Shown here piece by piece: positions 32,786 to 40,666 of a stretch of DNA of 52,131 nucleotides. The notes beneath the pieces are model-generated. The model was not told where the DNA came from. It ran no database searches and saw nothing but the letters and a program-made list of their open reading frames with translations. Numbering within the stretch: position 1 is the stretch's first letter; every line of letters begins with the position of its first letter. The position numbers were made by a program, and so were the translations under genes. Source of the stretch: Ruminococcus flavefaciens. Its GTDB lineage: Bacteria > Bacillota > Clostridia > Oscillospirales > Ruminococcaceae. Location: assembly GCA_015067005.1 (NCBI GenBank), contig SVNH01000013.1, forward strand, positions 40,280 to 92,410. Reading direction: 5' to 3'.

Positions 32786-34465
32786 TTATTCATCAATAAC
32801 GCTGTCGAGATATTCTTCAAGCGAATCAGTGATCGAAACTATATAAGACTTCGTGAGTACGTTATCCATACCGCAGGCAGCAAGCGTTTTCTGGAACTGA
32901 GTATCCGGTGAATCGGCATCTATCTTTGCGATCTTGTTGTACATAGTCAGAGCCTTGTCGGGATCGCTGATCGATTCACGCCATATCTGGAGTGCTGCAA
33001 GACCTGAAACTGCATAGCTGATATAGTAGCCCGGACGTTCAAAGATATGCGGTATCATGTAGAATTCCGTATCTGATAAGCCATTGAGACATTCATCCCA
33101 TATGTCGATAACGTCCTGAGGTTCAAGAGTTGAAACGTCCCTGAGGACACTGTATTCAAATTTGCCTACAACAAATGCAGCGAGTATGGTATTGAGAGCT
33201 TCGGAAAGTGCTTCTATGCGCTTTGCATCAGCGAGGTCACCGTAGAAGTCCTCATAGTAACGGGTGAAAAGGAACTCGATAGCCTGCGACTGTATCTCAG
33301 CAACGTCCATATTGGTCAGGCTGTCCACGGCATGGGTTTTGAAGTTCTGAGCCGCGTAATAGTGACCGAATTCGTGTACCGCTGAGAAGAAAGCGGTCTC
33401 TTCGGCATTGTTCACGAAGATAGCGGCTGAACGGGAATGCGGCAGTGAAATTGTAGCACAGCCGGGATAGGCGTTTTCATCGTTTGTAATGATGTACTGC
33501 TTATCGTTTACAAGCTGATCGGCAGCTTTGCCTATTTCCGGCGAAAGCTTCGATGCATATTTCTGTATAGCCGCGAAGGTGTCCGCAAGCTCTTCGGGTA
33601 CAGTGCCGTCATCATCCGCACCGCCGGCGGCAACATAAGCCTGTACGAATTTGCCGCTTATCTGCGTTATCTGCGTGTAGGCAGTATCTGCGAGGTCAAA
33701 AACGAGTTCGGGTGAGTAATCGCGGTTGTAGTTTGCATAGAAGTCATCGGCAGAGATGTCCTTCATTATTTCGAGGTAGAGCTCAGCTGCTTCGAGTTCA
33801 ATATCGTCGAGGGCATCCTCATCGTCCTCGTCTATCTCGGCAGCCTTGTTGACGATGTCATAGTAGCGGTCGGTGTACTCGTCACTGAGACTGTAATCAA
33901 CGCGCGAATAGCCCTCGAGACGCTTTATCGAGAGGTTCGGGTAGGTGTAGTAATCCAGCGATTTTTCGTCAACGTGGTCCTTTACGAGGTCCTTGTATTC
34001 GGAGTTCCAGCAGTGAGCGAAGGCGTACCTTGCGAACTGGAGCGCGATATAGGCTTCCTCGGAGACCTCGTCGTAAGCGGCTTCGGCAGCGTCATCGGAG
34101 AAGTTGAGACAGTAGTGTACCTGAGCGCGTGAAGCTGATTCGACAGCGGCATCGGTATCATCAATGAGTACGTCAATATCCTCCCTGACCGCATCGGAAT
34201 TGTCCGCGAGCTTAATATCAGCGAGCAGCTTTTCAGCGTGTTCGCGGATGAGGTCGGTATCAATAGGATCGTACTGCGAGTAAGGCGAACTGATCTGGTT
34301 CGAGGTATCAGCGCTGACAGCCTCAGTTGAGGGTGCAGCGGTTGAAGTTTCGGAAGCGGTCGTGGTTTCGGAGCTGCTGCCTGCATTGATCTTTATCGAA
34401 CAGGCTGCAAACGGCACAGTAAGTGCAGCAGCGGTGATAAGCGCGGTGATTTTTGATAATTTCAT
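32786..34465 (-). CDS. Lipoprotein with gluzincin-type metallopeptidase domain
   Basis: The 559-residue protein has a signal peptide ending in a lipobox (F-A-A-C, Cys22). A Ser/Thr/Ala-rich linker (about 27-60) follows, then a large helical domain. H-E-F-G-H at 364-368 with Glu390 downstream fits a zinc peptidase of the M3-like oligopeptidase type, anchored outside the cell membrane. The two His and the Glu needed for catalysis are present. The peptide substrate is unknown. The gene is 1 bp downstream of the HAD phosphatase gene and ends the riboflavin transcript, with a strong terminator behind it. Confidence 0.8.
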   Translation of the reverse strand: MKLSKITALITAAALTVPFAACSIKINAGSSSETTTASETSTAAPSTEAVSADTSNQISSPYSQYDPIDTDLIREHAEKLLADIKLADNSDAVREDIDVLIDDTDAAVESASRAQVHYCLNFSDDAAEAAYDEVSEEAYIALQFARYAFAHCWNSEYKDLVKDHVDEKSLDYYTYPNLSIKRLEGYSRVDYSLSDEYTDRYYDIVNKAAEIDEDDEDALDDIELEAAELYLEIMKDISADDFYANYNRDYSPELVFDLADTAYTQITQISGKFVQAYVAAGGADDDGTVPEELADTFAAIQKYASKLSPEIGKAADQLVNDKQYIITNDENAYPGCATISLPHSRSAAIFVNNAEETAFFSAVHEFGHYYAAQNFKTHAVDSLTNMDVAEIQSQAIEFLFTRYYEDFYGDLADAKRIEALSEALNTILAAFVVGKFEYSVLRDVSTLEPQDVIDIWDECLNGLSDTEFYMIPHIFERPGYYISYAVSGLAALQIWRESISDPDKALTMYNKIAKIDADSPDTQFQKTLAACGMDNVLTKSYIVSITDSLEEYLDSVIDE

Positions 34466-34466
34466 A

Positions 34467-35132
34467 TTAGCATCCTTTTCTTGTAAGAGCGTTTACGGCA
34501 TCCGGTATCTGCGCCGGAGAAGTGACTATAATGTCAGCGCAGCGGAGTTCATCCTCAGAGCCGTAGCCGTAGCCGCATCCGACAGAGTGCAGACCGTTAC
34601 GGACAGCGGTGTCAATATCGTGGAAGCGGTCGCCGACCACTATGAAATCGCCTTCAAACCGGTCGGAGAAGCGGCGGAATATCTCGTATTTCGGGATGAA
34701 TCCGTACTCTTCACAGCAGAAAAAGCTGTCGAAGAAGCGGTCGAGGCGGAAAACTCTGCGGTGACGTTCCATATAGTGTATGCGGCAGTTGCTGAGAAAA
34801 ATGAGAGTGTGTCCGGAAGCTTTGAGCGAAAGCAGAGCATCCTCGATGCCAGCGTACAGACCGCCCTCGCCGTTTTCAACTCTTGCAGCCATGTTCTCAC
34901 CGAGCATGGCACGGGCTTTTTCACGTATTTCCGGCGAAAGCTCGGGGTGGAACTGTCCCCACATATCGGTGGAATTGAAGCCGAGCCAATGACTTATCTC
35001 GCTGTCGGAGTATTCCTTATCCGCGATGAATCCGTTATCGGATAGCCATTTCATGGTATCGCGGAAAGCCGGTGCGTAGGTAAGCATGGATTCGTGAACA
35101 GTGCCGTCGTAATCGAAAATGATATTCGACAT
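34467..35132 (-). CDS. HAD-superfamily phosphatase
   Basis: The 221-residue protein is a haloacid-dehalogenase-type hydrolase with motif I F-D-Y-D-G-T (6-11), a helical cap, L-S-N-C as motif II, and V-V-G-D-R-F-H-D-I as motif IV. It overlaps ribH as TGATG, so the two are translationally coupled. Riboflavin synthesis needs a phosphatase for 5-amino-6-ribitylamino-uracildione phosphate, and HAD proteins (YcsE, YwtE) perform this in Bacillus. That role is therefore attractive here. A phosphoglycolate-phosphatase-like function is the alternative. Confidence 0.82.
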   Translation of the reverse strand: MSNIIFDYDGTVHESMLTYAPAFRDTMKWLSDNGFIADKEYSDSEISHWLGFNSTDMWGQFHPELSPEIREKARAMLGENMAARVENGEGGLYAGIEDALLSLKASGHTLIFLSNCRIHYMERHRRVFRLDRFFDSFFCCEEYGFIPKYEIFRRFSDRFEGDFIVVGDRFHDIDTAVRNGLHSVGCGYGYGSEDELRCADIIVTSPAQIPDAVNALTRKGC

Positions 35133-35599
35133 CAGTCTTCAATCTCGCGGATGAGGTTTATCATCTCGATAGCACCCTCAGCACACTCGCTGCCCTTGTT
35201 TCCGGCTTTTGAACCGGCACGTTCGATAGCCTGTTCGATGTTTTCAGTAGTGATAACGCCGAACATTACAGGGATGTCGGTATTGAGCGACACCTGAGCG
35301 ATACCCTTTGCGGCTTCATTGCAGACGAGGTCGTAGTGGGAGGTGCTTCCGCGGATGATAGCGCCGAGACAGATAACAGCATCGTATTTGCCGGACTTAG
35401 CCATTTTGGAGGCGATAAGAGGTATCTCAAACGCACCGGGTACCCAAGCAACGTCGATAGAGCTTTCCGGGATGTCGTGACGCTTGAGAGTGTCGACAGC
35501 ACCGCCGAGGAGTTTAGAGGTAATGAACTCGTTGAAACGAGCAACAACGATACCGATGCGGATGTCTTTAGGGATGAGGTTACCTTCGTAAATTTTCAT
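35132..35599 (-). CDS. ribH: 6,7-dimethyl-8-ribityllumazine synthase
   Basis: RibH condenses the ribitylamino-pyrimidine with dihydroxybutanone phosphate to lumazine, usually within an icosahedral shell. The 155 residues include V-A-R-F-N-E-F, the substrate region W-V-P-G-A-F-E-I-P near 53-61, [10 protein letters not shown] and H-Y-D-L-V. The catalytic His is in the last of these. AAGGAGA precedes the ATG. It is separated from ribBA by a copy of the intergenic repeat rather than joining it directly. Confidence 0.96.
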   Translation of the reverse strand: MKIYEGNLIPKDIRIGIVVARFNEFITSKLLGGAVDTLKRHDIPESSIDVAWVPGAFEIPLIASKMAKSGKYDAVICLGAIIRGSTSHYDLVCNEAAKGIAQVSLNTDIPVMFGVITTENIEQAIERAGSKAGNKGSECAEGAIEMINLIREIED

Positions 35600-35640
35600 A
35601 GTAATTTCTCCTTAAAATAATGTAGTTTAAACAATGAATG

Positions 35641-35875
35641 GAATATAAGGGAACGCCCTGCAAGGGCTGTCCCCCTAATCGGGTCCGTCCACTCTGTCCT
35701 TCGGACATCTCCCCACCCTGTGGGGAGTCACCCTTGACCTGACTAAAGGGATAACATCCCTTTAGAATCCCATTGTTTGTGCTGTGTGCGAGTACGTATA
35801 GGCTATGGCAATAAAGTGAGCGAGTTTACGAGCGTCAACGTGGAAGGGAGCGCAGGCACTGCGCCGTCACGCTGC
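35641..35875 (+). repeat. Composite intergenic repeat copy D inside the rib operon
   Basis: Modules: the start of the GGGAACGCCCT hairpin, then the CTCCCCAC/GTGGGGAG (35709-35727) and TGTCC-TTC-GGACA (35695-35707) stems. CTAAAGGGAT/ATCCCTTTAG, the GCGAGTACGTATAGG tail and the terminal GCGCAG-GCA-CTGCGC hairpin at 35850-35864 follow. It lies between ribH and ribBA, 12 bp from the ribBA stop codon, and must be transcribed if the operon is continuous. Confidence 0.85.
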
Positions 35876-35876
35876 C

Positions 35877-37085
35877 TTAGTAATTGAGTATATGTCCCAT
35901 TTTATCGCGCTTTGTTTTGAGGTAAAACAGGTCAAATGCAGTAGCGTCCATCTGGATCGGCACACGCTCTTTTATCTCAAGTCCGAAGCCGCTCAGTCCG
36001 TAGACCTTATCGGGATTATTCGTGAGCAGCCGGAGCGTTTTACAGCCGAGATCGCGCAGTATCTGTGCGCCTATGTAATACTCGCGCATATCGCCGGGGA
36101 ATCCGAGCGCAAGATTTGCTTCGAGGGTGTCCATACCCTTGTCCTGAAGCTCGTAAGCGCGGAGCTTATTGATAAGACCGATGCCGCGCCCCTCCTGACG
36201 CATATAGAGGAGTATCCCGCGTCCCTCTTTTTCGATGCTTGTCATAGCGGACGCAAACTGCTGACCGCAGTCGCATTTCAGTGAGCCGAAAGCGTCTCCG
36301 GTGAGACACTCGGAATGTACGCGGCAGAGGATGTCCTTACCGTCGCCGATGTCGCCCTTGACCAGCGCCACATGATGCTCGCCGTTTAGCTTGTTGATGT
36401 AGCCGATAGCGCGGAATTCGCCGTATTTGGTAGGAAGTCTCGTATCTGCGACCTTCTCGACGAGGATGTCATTGCACTTGCGGTACTCTTTCAGAGCCTG
36501 AATTGTAATGAACTTCATGCCCCATTCCTTAGCCTTGCCGATGAGTTCAGGGGTACGCATCATAGTACCGTCATCGCGCATTATCTCGCAGCAGAGACCG
36601 CATTCTTCGAGACCTGCAAGTCTCATGAGATCGACAGTTGCTTCGGTGTGACCTTCACGTTCGAGAACGCCGTTGCGTTTAGCTGTCAGCGGAAACATAT
36701 GTCCCGGACGGCGGAAGTCCTCGGGCTTGGAATCGGCAGAAACGCACATACGCGCAGTCAGACCGCGCTCCTCTGCGGAGATTCCGGTAGTAGTGCTTAC
36801 ATGGTCGATCGAGACCGTGAAAGCTGTCGAGTGGTTATCGGTGTTGTAATCGACCATCTGCGGAAGGTGCAGCTTATTGCACAGCTCAATGCTCATCGGC
36901 ATACAGATGAGACCTTTTGCGTGAGCCGCCATGAAGTTTACGTTTTCGGTAGTAGCGAACTGAGCGGCGCATATCATATCGCCTTCATTTTCGCGGTCCT
37001 CGTTATCGGTAACGAGGATTATCTCGCCGTTCCTGAGGGCATCGAGAGCCTCCTCTACGGTGTTATACTGGAAATTTTCGGACAT
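35877..37085 (-). CDS. ribBA: Bifunctional DHBP synthase/GTP cyclohydrolase II RibBA
   Basis: The N-terminal half (about 1-205) makes 3,4-dihydroxy-2-butanone 4-phosphate from ribulose 5-phosphate. [10 protein letters not shown] lies near 25-34, R-P-G-H-M-F-P and R-E-G-H-T-E-A after it. The C-terminal half is GTP cyclohydrolase II, the first step of riboflavin synthesis. The zinc cysteines are in S-E-C-L-T-G-D and C-D-C-G-Q, and R-Q-E-G-R-G-I-G-L follows. The 402-residue length is normal for the fusion. It follows ribE by 53 bp. Confidence 0.97.
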   Translation of the reverse strand: MSENFQYNTVEEALDALRNGEIILVTDNEDRENEGDMICAAQFATTENVNFMAAHAKGLICMPMSIELCNKLHLPQMVDYNTDNHSTAFTVSIDHVSTTTGISAEERGLTARMCVSADSKPEDFRRPGHMFPLTAKRNGVLEREGHTEATVDLMRLAGLEECGLCCEIMRDDGTMMRTPELIGKAKEWGMKFITIQALKEYRKCNDILVEKVADTRLPTKYGEFRAIGYINKLNGEHHVALVKGDIGDGKDILCRVHSECLTGDAFGSLKCDCGQQFASAMTSIEKEGRGILLYMRQEGRGIGLINKLRAYELQDKGMDTLEANLALGFPGDMREYYIGAQILRDLGCKTLRLLTNNPDKVYGLSGFGLEIKERVPIQMDATAFDLFYLKTKRDKMGHILNY

Positions 37086-37138
37086 ATTTTCCTCCTGAGA
37101 TCATAATATATATCAAAGCCTTGTGAAGTGTCAGCGCA

Positions 37139-37789
37139 TCAGATGTAGCCGTTTCTCGCAAGGAACTCCATGTTCACTCTGTTTGTGACTGGAGTTTTTC
37201 CGGCTGGTGAGAGAAGCTTCTCAACGTACTTGCCTACGATGTCGTTTTCGAGGTTCACAATATCGCCCTTGCGCCTGTGCGAGAGGACGGTCTTTGCGGC
37301 GGTGTGAGGAATTATCGAGACACTGAAATCCTTCGCGGTGACCTTTGCTACCGTAAGGCTGATGCCGTCAATTGCTATCGAGCCTTTTTCAACGATAAGA
37401 CGCATTATCTCCGGCGGTGCGGTAATGGTGTACCACACAGCGATGCCGTCCTCGCGGATGTCAGTGATAGTACCCGTGCCGTCGATGTGACCTGATACGA
37501 TATGACCTCCGAACCTTCCCTGTGCGGACATAGCTCTTTCGAGGTCAACGGGCGAACCGGCAGTGAGTGAACCGAGCGAGCTTCGCTGGAGAGTCTCGTT
37601 CATGACATCAGCCTGAAACGAGGTATCATCGAACTGAGTAACGGTCAGGCAGACACCGTTCACAGCTATGCTGTCGCCGATATGGATGTCGCTCAGGACT
37701 GTCTCAGCCTTTATCCTCAGCGTGGACTTACGGTCTGTAAAATTTAATCCTGTTACGATCCCTACCTCTTCTATTATCCCAGTGAACAT
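37139..37789 (-). CDS. ribE: Riboflavin synthase alpha chain RibE
   Basis: This enzyme dismutates two lumazine molecules into riboflavin and the pyrimidine. The roughly 216-residue protein begins M-F-T-G-I-I-E-E-V-G and contains two related lumazine-binding barrels, each with a G-D-S-I-A-V-N-G-V/G-S-I-A-I-D-G-I type segment. The ATG at 37789 lies 62 bp inside ribD, with an AGCAGGG site in front; a TTG two codons earlier is the alternative. Coupling to ribD translation is likely. Confidence 0.95.
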   Translation of the reverse strand: MFTGIIEEVGIVTGLNFTDRKSTLRIKAETVLSDIHIGDSIAVNGVCLTVTQFDDTSFQADVMNETLQRSSLGSLTAGSPVDLERAMSAQGRFGGHIVSGHIDGTGTITDIREDGIAVWYTITAPPEIMRLIVEKGSIAIDGISLTVAKVTAKDFSVSIIPHTAAKTVLSHRRKGDIVNLENDIVGKYVEKLLSPAGKTPVTNRVNMEFLARNGYI

Positions 37790-38909
37790 AATCAACCCTG
37801 CTTTCTATCATAATGTCTTCGCCGAAGCGGTGCAGCACCGGATCCCTGAGAAAAAACGCCTCATCCGGAGAATCAGTTCCGATACCGCCGACCGGGCTCT
37901 TCGATGAGTTTCCGCCGACTATTTTAGGTGCGATGAACGCCTCTGTCTTGTTTACGTAGCCTCCGCTGAGCATCGACCAGTTCAGAGCCGCACCGCCTTC
38001 AAGGAGAATACTGTCGATATTGGCATCTGCGAGCTGTTTCAGCATCCAGTCGATGTCGATAGTGAAGGCGTTGTACTTGGTATCGTAGGTATTGAGGATA
38101 CGGCAGCCCTGAGCCTTATACAGGTCAACTCTCTCCTTGTGGGTGGGAATATCGAACTCGTCAACACAGCAGACGATGATAGTAGGTATCTCGAAGGCAG
38201 TCCTGACGATCTTTGAATCGAGCGGGGTTCTCAGGTGAGTATCCATGATGATGCGTACCGGATCACGACCGTTTTCGAGACGGCAGCTGAGCATAGGATC
38301 GTCAGCGATGACCGTACCTACCCCGACCATTATCGCACTGTGACGCAGACGCTCACGCTGTACGAAATTACGTGCCTCCTCGCCGGTTATCCACTTTGAA
38401 GCACCGTTGTGGCAGGCGATCTTGCCGTCGAGCGTCATCGCGTACTTCATGGTGATGAAGGGCGTTTTCTTGGTGATGAAGTGGAAAAATATCTCGTTCA
38501 GGGCATCACATTCCTTCTGGAGTACGCCCTCGATGACCTCAACTCCGTGTTCGCGCAGGTACTGCACACCCTTGCCGGCAACGAGCGGATTCGGATCCGG
38601 TGAGCCGACGAATACACGCTTGATACCGTTGTCGATTATCGCCTGAGTGCAGGGCGGCTGCTTGCCCTTGTGACAGCAGGGTTCAAGGGTTACGTACATA
38701 TCAGCGCCGTAGGTGTCGATGTCCTTCTGGTCGCAGTCCTCTATCGCTTCACGTTCGGCGTGGAGACCGCCGTACTGCTTGTGCCAGCCTCTGCCGATTA
38801 TCTCGCCGTTAAGCACGATGACCGCACCTACCATAGGGTTCGGCGAGGCAAAGCCCATACCTTTTTCAGCGAGTTTCAGAGCCTCGCGCATATAATCCTC
38901 GTGATCCAT
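37728..38909 (-). CDS. ribD: Bifunctional riboflavin deaminase/reductase RibD
   Basis: The N-terminal domain is a zinc deaminase with H-A-E-R-E-A near 49-54 and E-P-C-C-H-K-G-K-Q-P-P-C. The C-terminal domain is the NADPH reductase (K-Y-A-M-T-L-D-G-K, later L-L-E-G-G-A-A-L-N). It performs steps two and three after GTP cyclohydrolase II. At 393 residues it is slightly longer than usual because its end overlaps ribE by 62 bp. ATG 38909 has GGAGG 5 nt upstream; in-frame codons further up lie inside the riboswitch terminator and are not used. Expression should be set by the FMN riboswitch. Confidence 0.96.
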   Translation of the reverse strand: MDHEDYMREALKLAEKGMGFASPNPMVGAVIVLNGEIIGRGWHKQYGGLHAEREAIEDCDQKDIDTYGADMYVTLEPCCHKGKQPPCTQAIIDNGIKRVFVGSPDPNPLVAGKGVQYLREHGVEVIEGVLQKECDALNEIFFHFITKKTPFITMKYAMTLDGKIACHNGASKWITGEEARNFVQRERLRHSAIMVGVGTVIADDPMLSCRLENGRDPVRIIMDTHLRTPLDSKIVRTAFEIPTIIVCCVDEFDIPTHKERVDLYKAQGCRILNTYDTKYNAFTIDIDWMLKQLADANIDSILLEGGAALNWSMLSGGYVNKTEAFIAPKIVGGNSSKSPVGGIGTDSPDEAFFLRDPVLHRFGEDIMIESRVDYVHWDNRRGRDRNRIKFYRP

Positions 38910-38923
38910 AAGACCTCCAAAAC

Positions 38924-38946
38924 AAAAAGCCCCGTAAGATCGGGGC
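38924..38946 (-). terminator. Riboswitch expression-platform terminator
   Basis: On the minus strand GCCCCG and CGGGGC flank a 6-nt loop and are followed by TTTTT. It lies between the FMN aptamer and the ribD ribosome site. With FMN bound, transcription should stop here. Confidence 0.9.
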
Positions 38947-38966
38947 ATAAGATCGGAATTTGACTG

Positions 38967-39080
38967 TTCTTCTCTCATCCGGACTATACCGTCGGCTCCG
39001 GAATTGCACCGGATCAGCCGTCACAGGACGGCTCGCAGGCTCTGACTGCCGGTAGGGAATCTCACCCACCCCTGAAGAAT
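38967..39080 (-). promoter_or_regulatory. FMN riboswitch (RFN element)
   Basis: Read on the minus strand, the conserved RFN landmarks appear in order: TCTTCAGGGG at the 5' side, GGTGAGATTCCC, ACCGGCAGT, a variable stem, TCCGGTGCAATTCCGGA-type loop, GACGGTATAGTCC and GGATGAGAGAAGA closing the P1 helix. Followed by an intrinsic terminator, it should turn off the rib operon when FMN is plentiful. This also brings the HAD and peptidase genes under flavin control if the operon is continuous. Confidence 0.96.
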
Positions 39081-39094
39081 CATATTACGAATGT

Positions 39095-39123
39095 ATTATA
39101 CCACACTGATATAAATTTGTCAA
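39095..39123 (-). promoter_or_regulatory. Promoter of the riboflavin operon
   Basis: On the minus strand a perfect TTGACA (39118-39123), a 17-bp spacer ending in TGG and a perfect TATAAT (39095-39100). Transcription would begin just before the RFN element. Confidence 0.88.
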
Positions 39124-39149
39124 TAGGCTCATGAGAGAATATATTCCGG

Positions 39150-39400
39150 CGGCGGGGAGCTGAACAGCCCGTCCCCTCTGTCCTACGGACATCTCCCCAC
39201 ACTGTGGGGAGTCACCCGCTGGCTTCCACGTTGTCGCTCGTAAACTCGCTCACTCTCTCAAAATTTGATAATCGCATATCGCTAACGCCGCTATTACAGT
39301 GCCGTGAGCGAGTACGTGCAGGCTATGGCGACGAAATAAGCGCGTGAAACAAGCGACATCGTGGAAGGGAGCGCAGGCACTGCGCAAGCCGACCGAAGGT
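39150..39400. repeat. Composite intergenic repeat copy E
   Basis: The TGTCC-TAC-GGACA (39179-39191) and CTCCCCAC/GTGGGGAG (39193-39211) stems come first, then a reversed tail fragment and a forward tail. The forward tail contains GCGAGTACGTGCAGG and the terminal GCGCAG-GCA-CTGCGC hairpin (39371-39385). It fills most of the gene-free space between the riboflavin promoter and the lipoprotein promoter. The remaining sequence to 39490 holds nothing I can recognise. Confidence 0.8.
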
Positions 39401-39493
39401 TCGGCGAAGAACAGTCAAAAGCTGACAAAAAGGGGGCATGGGGAGAGGAAGGGGGGGCAACGATGGGGAGACAGCGGGACTCCACGCATATAG

Positions 39494-39522
39494 TTGACAT
39501 ATAAATGCTAAAGTGGTAAAAT
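39494..39522 (+). promoter_or_regulatory. Promoter of the lipoprotein-radA unit
   Basis: TTGACA (39494-39499), a 17-bp spacer ending in TGG and TAAAAT (39517-39522), 33 bp before the start codon. Confidence 0.85.
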
Positions 39523-39555
39523 AGTAAAGAATGAATTTATGGAGGAATATGAAAA

Positions 39556-40662
39556 GTGAAATCAGCAAAAACATTATCAGTCATAGCTTGTGCGGCTGCC
39601 GTACTCGCAGCCGGATGCAGTACCAAAACCTCAACAGTCCCCCACGATCCCGAGCCTACTACTGCGCCGGTCGCGCCGGAAAGCATCGTTTTCGACTGGC
39701 AGTCTGCCTATGAGGCTAAGCTGAACGAGTTCAAGGCTTCCCCGGACTTCTCCGAGGGACTTTCAGGTTCGATGTTCGATCTCATGGACCTCAACGCGGA
39801 CGGTACTCCGGAACTCATAATCTCTCCGGACATCACTCCGGATTCAAAATGCAGCATATTCATGTCGGTCGGCGGAAATATCACAGAAGCCGGTACTGCC
39901 GGTGCTAACGGCTATTTCAGCTACATTCCGGATAAAAAGCTCATTGGCTATACCTATACCGGTCAGGCTTTCGAGGTAAGCGAATTCTCAGCCCTTGAGG
40001 AAGGCACTATTATTGTCAAGGACTCCTTCTACAACAACCGCAGTTCACTTTCCTCCGGCGGCGTTATGAAGTATCAGCGCAACGGCGAGGACATCCGCAT
40101 TGCCGACTACGAAAAGGCTCTGACCGAATACAACGATATGCCTTCGGTAAGTGCCGGAAGAAAGTACAGCTTCGATGCAGAATCCGTGAACTACGCTCTT
40201 CACTGCTCCGAAAGCTGGAGCGCTGTCATCAACTCCAAGCAGAAGCAAGCGGCTATGACTACCCTTCTCGACCTCGCTAAAACTGCCGATACTGACACTG
40301 CTTTTGAACTCTTCGACATCGACCGTGACGGCATCCCTGAGATAATCGTCTCCGAGGGCGCTTTCGATACCGCTCTCTGCCGCGTTTTCAAGTTCGGCGA
40401 CAAGAACCTCCCCGATGAAGAGGACAGCGATCAGCTCGTTACACATACTGTCCTCAATGAGACCTGTTCGCTCGAAAGCAGAAAGGGTACTGTATACGCT
40501 GATACGGTAAACAAGGCTGTTTTCAATCCCGATTCCGAGGGCTCAGCCGCTTACTCTGCCGACGGTAAAACAGTTGAGGGCTTCACTGCATCGTCCTCAC
40601 TCGCTGTCTGCGGAAGAAAGTACATCCTCACGCCCGAAGCTATCAAGAAAGTTCTGAACTGA
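39556..40662 (+). CDS. Lipoprotein with two EF-hand-like calcium loops
   Basis: The 368-residue protein starts with a signal peptide and lipobox L-A-A-G-C (Cys near 21). A Thr/Pro-rich spacer follows, then two repeats of about 140 residues. Each repeat holds a calcium-loop pattern: D-L-N-A-D-G-T-P-E-L near 73-82 and D-I-D-R-D-G-I-P-E-I in the second half. These resemble dockerin or EF-hand loops but are single loops. It is probably an extracytoplasmic, membrane-anchored protein of unknown role. The start is GTG at 39556 with GGAGG 10 nt upstream; an ATG nearby is in another frame. radA follows after 4 bp. Confidence 0.78.
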   Translation: MKSAKTLSVIACAAAVLAAGCSTKTSTVPHDPEPTTAPVAPESIVFDWQSAYEAKLNEFKASPDFSEGLSGSMFDLMDLNADGTPELIISPDITPDSKCSIFMSVGGNITEAGTAGANGYFSYIPDKKLIGYTYTGQAFEVSEFSALEEGTIIVKDSFYNNRSSLSSGGVMKYQRNGEDIRIADYEKALTEYNDMPSVSAGRKYSFDAESVNYALHCSESWSAVINSKQKQAAMTTLLDLAKTADTDTAFELFDIDRDGIPEIIVSEGAFDTALCRVFKFGDKNLPDEEDSDQLVTHTVLNETCSLESRKGTVYADTVNKAVFNPDSEGSAAYSADGKTVEGFTASSSLAVCGRKYILTPEAIKKVLN

Positions 40663-40666
40663 CGTT

